Source: Pipra filicauda
Taxonomy: Eukaryota; Chordata; Aves; Passeriformes; Pipridae
NCBI RefSeq assembly: GCF_003945595.2
Contig: NW_024104376.1
Span: 2,914,001-2,978,000 of the forward strand
DNA length: 64,000 nucleotides
Reading direction: 5' to 3'
The position numbers and the translations under genes were made by a program. Below are positions 38,426 to 50,445 of this stretch, piece by piece (the stretch's first letter is position 1; every line of letters starts with the position of its first letter). The notes beneath the pieces are model-generated. The model had not been told where the DNA came from. It ran no database searches and was given only the letters and a program-made list of their open reading frames with translations.

Positions 38426-40835
38426 GTTTAGGAAACACTCTCAAAAGGAGGTATCAATCCTGGTTGTAATTGCTGCAATATTTGTAACCACCCTACCAGA
38501 GCTTTGGTCTAATGATGATATGGATGTTCTGCTGCTTCACGTGTTTGAACTAAACACATATTTTTTAATATGTGGATGACACCTGAAGAAATATTGTGTG
38601 TAGAACTCCACCAGAAAACACAACAAACTCTTGGCTAAGAGCTACAATTTTCTAAACCCCAATTTAAAAACTTTATATTCTCATCCAAAACAGTCTTTTT
38701 GTTCTTAATGCCTGTTATGGTCCCAGAACATCCAGAAGCTGGTCATAAGAAGTGAGGAAGGTAAATGAACTTACACTCAATTCCCCTTCTAGCTCTTTGT
38801 CATCAGAAAGGGCGGGCAGATTTGACTGAGCAACTTCTGACCCTCTTTAATGAGAAAAAAAAGGTTGTGAAGTCAGGAGGCTTGAGAACTCATGGAATTC
38901 TACTAGTTGCCTGCAGGGCAGGCAACATGGAAATAGTAGAAGTAGTAGAAGCAACATGGATTTTATTCTGAGTTTTCCTAATTTAGGACTACATTGTAGA
39001 GTGGAATGCTGAGCAGTAAGTTGTGCTTACAGAGCTGGAGGTAAATTGGAGTCTTGACGGAAAGAGATGAGAATGGTTAACACAACTTGAAAACTGCTTA
39101 CTCAGAAAATAATATTTTTTCCTTGCCTGTTCCCTGCTGCTAAGACCAAATCCCAGAAAGGTGTTTTTTAACAAGAAGGACTGCAATGCGTTTCCTGTAT
39201 TGTAATACTGTCCCAGAGGTCAGTGAGATGTTGTTGTGCTCCAAGTAATAAGATACATATTAGAATGAAGAGAGATGTAATTATCTAAACAAACAGTCCA
39301 GTAGCTTGAAAATTCATCTGTCATCTAGTCCATCACTGAACCTCATCCCAAAGAACTAGACTGTAAGACAGTTAGTAGAAAGGAGTATATAATGGGAGGA
39401 AGAGTATGGCAAGTTAACAGCGCCAGGTTTACCAAATACATGTGGAATGAAAATGGCCTTTTTACTAAGTTAAGCACCAGTGATGCATGGCTCTTGCAGC
39501 AGCTCTTAGGAATAGAGTTGTAAATCTCATTCTCTCTGAGTTTCGAGAAATGCAGTATCTGATCAATAAACTGACCAAACACTGATTATTTGTAGTGGAA
39601 AATTGCCTCCCTGGCTACTAAAACTCTGGAGCAAAGGTTGTTTCCAATTTGAGAAGGCGCTTTATTATATGTGCAGTCCAAAGAAACAGATCAATCTCCT
39701 ATACCTAAAGTCAAGGAGCCTCATCTGGCCTGAAAACAGTGAGACATAAAACTAGGTCTGTCTTCACAAGACCTGCATTTATTTGGTCCCAGTAAGATGC
39801 ATTTCTTAGAGCTTGATAATCATTTGCCTGCTGGGCAGTAGGAGACACACAGTTGAGTTCTACATGTAGGTAGAGTATTTTTATTCAATGCACAAATTCC
39901 TCTAATGATTTCCCATTAAAAAAAAAAAAAGCAGTATTTAAAGTACTTACAGGTGTCTTGAATATGGTTCTTTATTATTTTGATGGTCACGATGATGGTA
40001 ATGTTGATGATGGTGTATTTCTTGAAGTTCATTTGCCCAGTTTCAGAGAGGAAATTGGATCCACGATCATTCGAAGCTTCATCAAATGGAGAAGCTGTAA
40101 AATAAAAATTATTTCCTGCTATAGTTCTAATAAACTTCTCCTTCCTGCATCTTTTAACCTCCGTGTATAACATTCCCCCCGTAGATTCATAATGATGATT
40201 TAATCTCCTTCACTCTTGCTTTAGAGGAGCCAGTAGCTGGAACTCTATTCAGATTGATTGTTCTTCACTTGTTATTAACAAGTGGCAAATTAATGGAGAT
40301 GAACAAAAGTGAAAGAGGAGATTCAAATTCAGCTTCCTCTGCACCACAGGGTTTTGATTTCAGACAGTTTATTCCTAATTTGAGGACAATGGCAGTGAAT
40401 TGATAACATTCTGGGTTTGTTAGGATTCAGTGTGAAGGCTGATAAAGTATTTCATGACCTTTTTGGTTCAGATTTAATTATCCCCCCCCCAAACAGCTCT
40501 TAATTCTTCCCTGCTGATGCTCTCCCTGGCCTCTCTCCCCTTCACTTGGAAAACTTCATAGAAGCTGGCTAGATTGCAATGAATAGTGCTGTAATTATTC
40601 CTTATATGCCACTTGTAGCTTTTGCAATTGTTTCCTAACTGGTGCTCCGGAGAATTTCTCTGCTGTTCTCAGTAGAATAAACTGAACCTATCCGTTTATA
40701 CAAAATTTTAAAGCCTTTCTTTCACCTCCAGGTGAAAATTTCCTCTAGTACTTTTCTGATGTGGAGCAGGGTCTGGAGGGACATTTGTTTCCAGTCCTAT
40801 TGTTGATGCAAAGGGAAGAAGCCAAGAAACCTGTA

Positions 40836-40932
40836 CATTATTGTTATTATTGTTAATATTGATAATATTGGTATTGATATTCATATTGACGATGATAGCG
40901 ATGATGATGATGATAATAATAATAATATTGCT
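40836..40932. repeat. Imperfect trinucleotide block (ATT/GAT/AAT)
   Basis: About 97 bp of interrupted trinucleotide units: TTATTG and ATT types on the left, a mixed TATTGA section in the middle, then GATGATGATGAT and AATAATAAT on the right. The interruptions suggest an old, decaying microsatellite. Runs of Ile, Asn and Asp codons in the open frame across it come from this composition. Confidence 0.92.
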
Positions 40933-42852
40933 GTAATCAAAATACCAAGTTATGTGCACCACATTTTAAAATGTGACTTCTGTCCAGAGCAGCACAATTT
41001 CAATTTTTGCCTTGACAGCTTGCTTAGAAAAAAGCTCAGCGAACACCTGCAGGTTTCCAATTCCAAATCGTTCATGAAAGGAATACTGCAATTTTGAACA
41101 TAAGGAATTAGCAAAGTACTGCACCTTCCAAGGTGGTGTTGTGCTTCAAATTGGATGGATTTCAGCCTCTTATTAGGATTCATATGGCTTTTCAGCAGTG
41201 ATTTCCTCATTGTTCCAGTCACTTAATTAACTCCTTTTTTTCTATGGGGAAATAATGTTTGTGGATACTTTTGCAATACCTACTCCACTTGTAAGTCAGC
41301 CTCTCTTGCTCCCAGGTGCAGGTAAAGTGGATTTAATAAGAGTTCACAGCTATTGAAAGAAGGCTTTTTTTCAGATCTAGGAAAGTAATATGAAAGTGGT
41401 TGCTACAGAAGCAGCTAATTTCTCTTCCAGCTCACTTCAAATATAAACACGCGATTTAAAAAGTCTTTTTATTGGGACTATAATCATGCCATAGACCCTG
41501 TTACACTATCTGTAAATCTGTGAAAGATTTCCAGCCTGATTGGTCATTTCCATGGTTTTTCTAATCCAGAAGCCATTAAATCAATTAGAAACAAGGCCAT
41601 GGCAGAAAGCATTAGATGAGAAAGACAAGATTTAATTCAAGTTGAAAGCAAACATTGCTATGCTGTGTACAGCAAACAAAGATGGATGCACAGCAAGTGA
41701 AGGGTTGGAGAATACAAAAAAATTTGGGAAAACTACTATTCAGTCACTGTTGTGGGAGCAAGATATTAAGATAGATAGAAGCTTCAAGACAAAAATGTTC
41801 TCTGATATCTTGCTGGAGTGATTGAGATGAATGTTACCCCCAATATCACTTTTCTATCTCTCACAGCTGTGAGATTATAATGGATCATATGAGTACTCTT
41901 TAACTGGAAAGTAAGAAAACTAAATTGTTTATTGATGGAATGGAATTACCAGTGGTATTTGAAACTCAAGATGAGTGCAAGGAATTCATTAGATCCCCAA
42001 GATGCTGTCTGTGCTATAAAAGGCAGATGCAATTCAGTGCTGATAGATATAAGACAAAGCACGTGGGAACATACACATAAATTAGCTATTGCTATTAAGG
42101 AGACCTTGGAGTCACTTTGTATAGTTCTCTGATAGTTTTCAACATGCAAGCAGAAAGTTAGGAATTTTTGGGAAGGAAATAGAGGGTAAAGCAGGAAACT
42201 CCTGTCTCTTCATGACTAATCATGTCACAGGTGCTAAATGACACAAAGAAAAATTATAAGGCTGTTTTTAAACAAAGCACACATGAGAGGAAGGTTCACT
42301 CTGTGTTTGCACTAACCTTAACCTTAAGCTTTTTCTAAGCTGCTCCTGGCTATTTACAAAGGAAAGCTGAGTGAGAGAGTGGATCTTAGGTTAGACTGTA
42401 ATAGACCATTCTTATATTCTTTAATTTTTTGCATCCGTGCTTTTCCAGTAGGTAAATATCTCAACATATCCAAGGGGTATTTAACATAGAGGTTTGAGGC
42501 CCTTCAGCATGGCCTTTGAGATTTCTGCTTACCTCATAAATATATTATCAGGTCCTAACTAGTCTTCAAACATAATGTCCAATCCTTCTAAGCTGGTTTA
42601 GCTTGATTTATTAAGAAAACCCACTTAATGCCAAGTGAGATTACTGCTCACACATTGTATGATGCACCTGGCTAGGAGCAATGCCAGATATATGTCTCAA
42701 TAGACTTTGTGTTAAAATTCGATGAAAGAATGAAGCATCAAATGTCTCAAATTCACTCTAATGTACAACCTTCTGCAATAAAAATTAAGAGATATTATAT
42801 AATATGAAATAATGTTTACTGGGGTTTTTTTCCCATGAGACATGCTAGAGGC

Positions 42853-42928
42853 ATTACATATATTGCATATAATATATATTACTATATTGCATGTAATATA
42901 TATATTATATAGTGTATGTATTATATAG
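42853..42928. repeat. AT-rich block with a degenerate 24-bp duplication
   Basis: A nearly pure A/T tract. TATTGCATATAATATATATT at 42861 is repeated with changes at 42885 (period about 24 bp), then runs into TATATTATATAG. It is rich in self-complementary TATA steps and could be unstable or form cruciforms. Confidence 0.8.
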
Positions 42929-44788
42929 CTCTTTGTTCTGAAATCTGAAATTATCTGCTTGCATACTATGAAAATGCCATTGTTCAGCTCCATTATTTCT
43001 TTTATTTTTCTTTCTTTTTAATACTGATCCTTTTTGTTCTGCTCTGTGGTTAGCCTCTCTAGTGCCCTTGACATGACATTTTAAGAATGATGTCTGAACT
43101 GGAAAAAAATGATGTGATTGAGTGTTAATGGGAAAAATATACTTGAGCTTTATGACAGACTTGTCCAGGAACCTATGGCAAGCTTTCCTGTCTTGGCATC
43201 TTGATAACAGATTTCTAATGCTTAATTAATTTTCCTTTTCTGACCACGAGACTAAATTGTATGTATGATCAATAAAGTCCTTCTGCCAACACTAATATGA
43301 ATGACACACAGCAGGTAGGTCATATGCTCCAACTTATTTGAAACAATAAGCACATTGTCCTGGGGGCAGGAAAACCCCCAAAAGTAAAGAGTGACTGATC
43401 CTTGCCTGGATTTGCTTGGAGCAGAGAGGCAGCCTTTGCAGGGCTCCCTCTGCAGGCAGAGCTGCACCAGCTGCCTCAGAGACTTCAGCAGAAGGGCGGT
43501 TTCAAAAGCTCGGTGAAGCTGTGCCCTCATCCAGCACAGCTGTGTGCAGAGGGACTCTCTAGTTATATCTTCCACATCATTCCCCCATAAAGAGCACAGA
43601 CTTTGCATGAGCCTATGCAAAAGAGCTTACCAAGGCCATGTTCTCATAGGATACCCACTCTGGAGGCAAAGCCAGCTGAAGGACCTGCCTTCCCCTCCTC
43701 ACTTCTCTCCTCCCCCTGCTTATTCCTGTCCCTGATTCCTGTCTCAGTGGAGCAGCTCAAGTGCTTTGGGGGCTGTCCTGAAGGCCAGATAACCAAACCA
43801 GCTCAGTTTAGAATAAATACCTTCTAATTTTTATTTTTGGAAAGCACTGAACATAGCCTGCAAGAAGTTGTTCCAGCACAGCTGAGGAGCCAGCCAGCTG
43901 ACGAGCAAGGGGAAGGCATGGATAACTGGGTGTAGTAAGGAGAAAAGATAGGAAAACTTTTAAAGCTGGTCTACAGCTAAAACTAATATCTGGCTGCACT
44001 ACACTTGACTGTTGCAGGAATAAGCCAGCAGCAAATTACTGTTCTCTGAAGCCAGAGAGAGTCACAAAGATAATTATACTTCAAAGAAGTAATACTTCCT
44101 TGAGTGTAGTGTGGCTGCTGCCACTTGCACCAGTCTCTCTTGGAGGCAGTGGCTATCCTTCACATTTCCCAGTGCCTGACATGCATGTAGAAACTGAGGT
44201 GTGGGGCTAATTTTTCTGTGGGAGCACCCTGGTAGGTTTGGTGTGGGGCCAGACAGAGCATCACAGTGTTGCTGCCTACCTGTGTCAGTGGCTGAGGGGA
44301 CTGGCTACCTCTGCTGCTGTCACTGAGACACAGTTCAGGAAGAGCTCTGACACCTCCCACACTGCGGCTGCTCAGGATAAGGCCCATCACACCCTCCCCA
44401 AGGATGGCAAACATCTTCTACACATAAAACCCACGCTCCTTCTCCCAGGCTTTCCTCCTAATACTTTCTATCCCTGTCTCCTTTCTCTTTTGATTCTCTG
44501 CTCCCCATCTTTCCTGCAAGACCTGGGATGATTGTCCCACCTAGTGCAGCACTGATAAGTCATCAGCCAAAGTACCAGGCTGGTTATTTGGGATCTCTGC
44601 CTCGGCGCCACATACGCTTCATTTAAACCCAGACCAGCAGTTATATCGTGGGGTCTTAGTTGCTTTCATGCATCCTTCTCTACCTTCTCTGTGTGGGAGT
44701 TTAAACCAGGCACTCTGGGCCAGCCCCTGCAGGCCAGATCTAACAACAAGGGAGAAATCACCCTGACAAAATGCATACACAGCTCCCT

Positions 44789-44816
44789 ACACTAAATCAC
44801 ACACACTAAATCACAC
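44789..44816. repeat. 14-bp perfect tandem duplication
   Basis: ACACTAAATCACAC occurs twice back to back (44789-44802, 44803-44816). The copies are identical, so the event is recent or the unit is short enough to have been spared. Confidence 0.95.
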
Positions 44817-46326
44817 AGTCTGCCAGTCACGCTCAGGATGATAAGTAATTCCCTTCATGAACACTCCCCTTGACTTAAATAGAGGGATATGCCAGCTATT
44901 TTTAATTTACGAGTCTCCACACTCCTGCTGCTGACCACTGTTTGTGGTATATTGCTGTGATGCACTAAGCATAAATTAAAACTTCCCAGCACATCCTGTC
45001 GTGTAAATTGTATGTGTCTGTACCGTGTCACTTTGACAGTCATCAGTTGTGTAGGGTCTGAAATTTGCCATTCTTCATCTTTTTATCAGAAGAAACTTAA
45101 AAAAAATTATATTTGTCTAGGAGGTTGTAATCTTCACTTATTTTTGTGGGATATTGTGATGATATTAACAGCATTTACAACAGGTTAACTATGCTGTTAA
45201 TGTAACCATGTTCTATGTTAAGACAAATAGAAAGTGGGTTTACATCTCAGACAAATTTGGTGAGTTTTTTTGCCACTTCAGCTGCATCTATAAAATAGTG
45301 TCCTTAACAAACGTTTTCTTGTTAAGGGCTGCATCTCAATTGACCTGAATGGTTTTCAAATTGAAACAGAAAAAGAAATGCATTACAAGGCCACTTATAA
45401 GCAATACAGTTTGAATTGCTGCAATTATTGCAGGCTTGAAACTCTGAGATGGACCAAAGGTAAATCACTGCATTCTGACACTAAGCAAAAATGATCCATG
45501 ATATTTTCCCTCCCAGTTGAATTTGAAGATAAAGAAAACTAGCTCCTGAATACATAGGAGTGAGTTGTTCTACCATCACAGAACATTTTTAGCATTTTAA
45601 AGACATGATCTTGTCCTTATGCTCATAGACCTTCCCATCTTAAATCAAGGGCTGAGTCTCCTCATGGATTCTTTATGGCATCATTGCTGTACTGAAGACT
45701 CCTCATCAAAGCAGCAGGAACTCCTTCTGCCAGGGCTTTTATGGAGCTGCCTGACTTCAGCACTAGGTAAAATTTACTCCAGCAGAATAGACCAATGTTT
45801 CTCTTTGAGATGAGTCTAGCCAGTTAAAGCTTACACTCAAAAGAAAGTTGAAAAGGGCACTAAAGTAAAATTATTTGGTCCCCACAGGACAGTCTTACAC
45901 CCAGGAATATCTCATATTCACCCCTAATAACAAGAAGCACCCTTCAGCCATAATACAGAGTTTCTTAGAGTCTTGCTGTGTTTTTAGCTCTCATCATTTC
46001 CTCTGGCAAGCAATTTCCTGTCTCTATAAAAGCCACAAGTGCAGGGCAACCCAGATCATCAGAGCAGGGCAGCCCCTCTGAAGGGGAAGCTCAGTGGAGA
46101 AGCTGACTCAATAGCTCCATTCCAATATACAAAGTGTGATCAAAACATGCAAATAAATGCTGTCTTTTTCCAGTTTGAAGATGGGCATAATATTAATGCT
46201 GTAATGTAACTATTACACAGCTTTCATAATTGATAAATTAGCAGAATCAAGGCATCTTGGAAGCACAAATGTAAAGCTATAATGTCTGTAGCAACCAGAA
46301 TTGCAGTAAATATGTTAAAGCATCTT

Positions 46327-46372
46327 AAAAAAAAAACAAACAAACAAAAGAAAAAAAAAACAGAAACAAAAA
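46327..46372. repeat. A-rich tract with CAAA units
   Basis: Two A10 runs flank a (CAAA)n section, followed by CAGAAACAAAAAC. Simple A-rich low complexity. Confidence 0.9.
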
Positions 46373-48132
46373 CCTTTAATCTAAAAAGCTTCTCATCTGG
46401 AAAACTGTGAATCTAAGATTTTACACATTAGCTGTGGCCAGGTTTCACATTGCCTATTACGTGAATTGCAAAGCATGACTTTACATCCCAGCTTTGCAGA
46501 TGATTCTGGAAGGAGTGCCTACATCCTAAAATTGGGAGAACTAGATGAGAATCAAACATTAAAAAAATACATGTAACATATTCATCATAGAGCACACAAC
46601 CCTGCCTGCATGCAGTGTAGTCCTCTTAGGTGGGGTCAAACAGCAATTTCCTGCCTTTGTTAAGAAGTAAATGCTAACCCATGGAAATTTGTTAATGACT
46701 TCTGTGCTTTCAAGAATAATTTGCCACAAAGTGAAAAATCACTTTTCCCTAATGATAAGACAGCTTTTCTTGAGCTGTAGAGCACATTTGCTCCACAAGT
46801 CTTCCTTAGTCTTAGAATCCTGCTCACTAAAGACTTCCAAGATTATCAGTTGGATAAAATCCAACTTTGTTATCTGGGTTCCTAAGGAACATCATTCTTT
46901 TGGATGCCAATTCACTGCTGTTTATAAGTTATTTCTTTCTTTGCTTTCCTGAAAGACTAACAGATCCTTGCAGGTAGGTTATGTGACTCCTTTAAAAGTG
47001 CTCTGCACAGTAGTCTACTCCTTGTTTACTCCAGTGGTGCAGGGTTCAGGCAAAGGAGACAGTGAGGCGGCTTGAGCAGGAAATGAGACATTAACAAAGA
47101 TGGAATATGACTTGAGGAAATTCCAGAAGTCCTTGAGGAAACAATGGGGAAGATATTAAATAAGGGATGTCTATTTTTCTGGCTCCAGTCAGATTAGCAA
47201 ATAAACCCCAAACCTTGATGTTCTGACCTAGACAGGAGAAAGTGCAATTGGCCATAGCTAATTATCATGCCCTACTTTATATCTGATTTCTGTCCTCACC
47301 ATCTTTCTGTCTGGGATTAAGTGGAAGAAAGTAAGTGCCCTCCTCCGTGGGGTTTAGCACATAATCTGAAATTGTACAGCAAGGAAACAATATCTAGGAA
47401 TGTTAGATAAAACATGACCTTTCTAGGTGATCAGCTATGGACACAAGAGAAACTTGGATCACTGAAGTGCGGTTTCTGATTCTAGAATTGCTATTCCCCC
47501 TACACTCATGTTGCTGATCTCAGCAAAGTTTTGAGAGGCAGTTAAACCTGATGAATATATCTATGTTTCTGCACAAAAAGAAAATAAGCTTTTTTTTTTT
47601 TCTGCTGTGTTCTTCCCCTCCATGTTGCACATTACTAACACTTCTAGCAGCAGTTGAAGAAGGATGATTAGATTCCACCTCCCACTTTTCTTCCCCCTCA
47701 TCTTCTTACTTTTGTCTTCTCAAATTACATATCTAGTTCACCCTAAAAAATATGATTCCCTTAGTATCAGTGTCTAAGGTCCAGAAACTGAGAGCTTTCT
47801 ACCTTCTGGCTAAAGTAAACCCTGTTACTGTTGTTGAGTGAGGATTTATAGCAACCAGGCTCTGGAAAGTCATGGCAGGGAGTGAATTCTTCCCTTTTTC
47901 TCACTGTTACAAACTGGGGAGATCCTTCACTGATTTTGCTGAAGTGAGGGAAAAATCAACCCCACATTCACTATTCAGCACGGATCATCCACTGTCTATT
48001 ATGAGCTGAAAATACCATTATAGGAAACATTAAGAAGACACAGCTACTAGTAATGAGCAAATGTGTATCTCTGTTATATTGGTTTTAAGATAACAAGGTG
48101 CAGTGAATGCAAAGGGCCTCACCCATCCTGCC

Positions 48133-48174
48133 AAAAAAAAAGAAAAAAAGAAAAGAAGTAGAGAAAAAAGAAAA
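48133..48174. repeat. A/G-rich tract
   Basis: A9GA7GAAAAG-type purine tract of about 42 bases. The 101-codon minus-strand frame that crosses it owes its Phe/Leu run to this composition. Confidence 0.88.
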
Positions 48175-48874
48175 CCCTGCCCTAAGTAGTTCTTTTTCTT
48201 CTTGAAGGCTGTTAATGGAAAGGGAAAGAAATAACACTTGAAATGAAAGACATTGAGGATCTGCTTGTCCTCATGCACATTCATTGTGTGCTGAAGCCTG
48301 TAACAATGAAGGGAAATGATAGCAGAGAGCAGCATTGCCCTCCCTCAGACTAAGAAACTTTCACTGCAAAAGCGTTTAAAAGAATAACCCAGAGTACAGT
48401 AATTAAAACTGATTTGGCTTCTCAAAAGACGGCTTCAAGCTTTTGTGCTGAACCTCCACAAATTCCACAGGGCTTTGTTATTAATTGTGCTCCCCCCCGC
48501 ACACTGCTCTCTTTGGGATGTTTCTGCTGTCACAGGCTCAGTATTTCTCACAGGCTTTCTGTACATAACTGAGACTTTTCAGGAGAAGGAAATGTTTTTC
48601 CAAGCATTTTTCCCCTTTGTCCTGCCTCTCTTCTGTCTTGTTCCCTTGGTAATTTTTTGTTTGCTTGCTTCTTAATTTTCCTCTGCATTTTCTTTCAGAA
48701 AGTCTGTGGTGGAAAGGAATGACATTGGGGTTGGATGCCTTTCTTTCACCACTTTGAGATCATCTGTCAAGCCCACCTGGGATCATTGCTCCTGAATCTC
48801 TGAACAACTAATCTCTTGCAGGAGGTGGTTGATTTGCCCCAGGGCAGGTAGCCATGAATGCAGCTGTGGGCGCA

Positions 48875-48892
48875 ACACACACACACACACAC
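48875..48892. repeat. (AC)9 microsatellite
   Basis: Nine uninterrupted AC units, the longest dinucleotide array in the window. Short for a polymorphic locus but possible. Confidence 0.95.
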
Positions 48893-49934
48893 CTGGCCTT
48901 GGATTCAGATTCCACCAGATGTCAGGAGAGATAGATACAGAATTTCAACTTGCTGCCAGGCAAGGGAATCTGGGTTGGGAAGCAATCTGTGCTAGAGGGG
49001 AGAATTAACACTTCAGGCTGGTTTTCCCTCACAGCCATTTTTCTTATGTTTCTCTAGGTTGTTTTGTGTTTGATTTTGTGTGAGTGGTTTTGTTTGTTTG
49101 TTTGGGGTTTTTTAAGTGAAAGGTTGAATTTTGTACAAATTGAAAGACAGGCTATCTAGCCTGGAATAAAAGTGAAAGGCAGCACTCTTTATTGTAGTCT
49201 AAGGGACTATGAGTGGTAGTGACCCACTGTCATTTAAAGGATATCCCTAAGTATGCAATGACACTGTTACTATTTTCCAGGGTAAAACTCCACTGCTAAT
49301 GTTTTTTGCTTCTTTCTGTGATCACTCATAGTAGCTTAAAAGCATGGTGACAAAAACAGTTTCCAATTTGACTGCAGCTTTTGCTACTTTACACGTGACA
49401 TTAATTGCTCAAGGATAGCCAGCAGATCACCTTGCAAGGTTGGCCAACCTGCCACAGCACTTCACAGATTTCAGCAAAATAAACAGGGTAGATTAAAAGG
49501 AGACCTGACTGTGAACTGCAATCCTTTCCCTCTGAAGAAGAATAGTTCAAATGGAAAGAAACAAAAAGTTCCTTTGCCATCAAATATTTTGTTCCATCCA
49601 TCTAACAGACTTGACTAGTGTATGAGTCTGCTGCAGGAAGAGGCTTCCATTTGTGGGGAAAAATGGACATATATTATCATTACTTGCTTGTCTTTGATGG
49701 AAAAGTTGATGATTCTTTAAATTCTTTGAATTTAGTGAGCACAGAGAGGTATCCACTTGCTACCTAGTCATCTGCCCTTCCTTTATGGTCAATAAGAAAA
49801 GACATTTCTCTTGCATTTTTCTTTATTTTAATCCAAATATCAAATGAAATTGAGCTATGCTATGTCCTAGAAGTGCCTGTTTTTTCCCCATTAACTCCTC
49901 AGAGAGGTAGAGTGACCAGTTTAGATAGGTTAGA

Positions 49935-50445
49935 AAATAGCTCTCTCTATCTTCAAGAGGGGCAAGAGTGAGGATCTGAGAAACTATGGGCTGGTTAACC
50001 TCACCTTGGTCCCTGGGAAGATGGTGGAACAAATAACCCTGGAAACCATTTCCAAACCTATCAATGACAGGAAGGTTACTGGTAGTAGTCAGCATGGATT
50101 TATGAAGGGGAAATCGAGCCTGATCAGCCTGATAGCCTTCTATGATGAGATAATACTCCCATAACATACTCATAGATAAACTGATGAAGTATAGACCAAA
50201 TAACAGGGCAGTAAAGAAGACAGAGACAGACCCTTCTCATCCGTGATCATTGAAAGGACAGAAGGTAAAAGGCACAAGCTGGTATGTGGGAAATTCCTCT
50301 TAAAAATAGCCATAACTTTTTTATTATGATGTTGGTCAAATGCTGAAACAGCTTGCCCAGAGAGGTTGTTGAGATTCAATCCTGGGAGATACTCAAACCC
50401 TGACTGGTTGCAGCCCTGGGCAATCTGTTCTAGTTGACTTCAAAA
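49935..50445 (+). mobile_element. CR1 LINE with partial reverse transcriptase, internally deleted
   Basis: The plus strand keeps a readable piece of CR1 ORF2 reverse transcriptase from about 49943 to 50162. Its motifs are SIFKRGKSEDLRNY, then VPGKMVEQITLETISK, then SSQHGFMKGKSSLISLIAFYDE, which are family hallmarks before the catalytic palm. A stop follows directly. The sequence then jumps to the CR1 3' region: 'gcccagagaggttgttgag' and 'gccctgggcaatctgttctag' at about 50200-50440. The catalytic YxDD part is therefore deleted. The terminal tail repeats are also missing. This is a dead LINE, 5'-truncated, internally deleted and 3'-truncated. The 116-codon open frame on the opposite strand is only its shadow. 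This is the only real protein-derived sequence I can identify in the window. Confidence 0.9.

Larger units (their letters stand above)
38425..49934. other. Long unique non-coding stretch
   Basis: No gene is recognised over 11.5 kb. Simple repeats are listed separately. A more GC-rich zone at about 43400-44720 contains frames of up to 122 codons without any domain. Pyrimidine-rich segments occur at 43680-43740. Two TTTG-type tracts occur nearby (49088-49104 here, and another inside the next interval at 50468-50490). Nothing else stands out. Confidence 0.6.

Noticed and set aside
43252..43620. 122-codon open frame, minus strand, in a GC-richer patch
   Set aside because: Overlapping frames on the plus strand are equally open. 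No motif or splice signals support it.
49823..50173. 116-codon open frame, minus strand
   Set aside because: It is the antisense shadow of the CR1 reverse transcriptase remnant.
50350..50380. Possible tRNA B-box-like GATTCAATCC
   Set aside because: Falls inside the CR1 3' region. No A box or cloverleaf around it.
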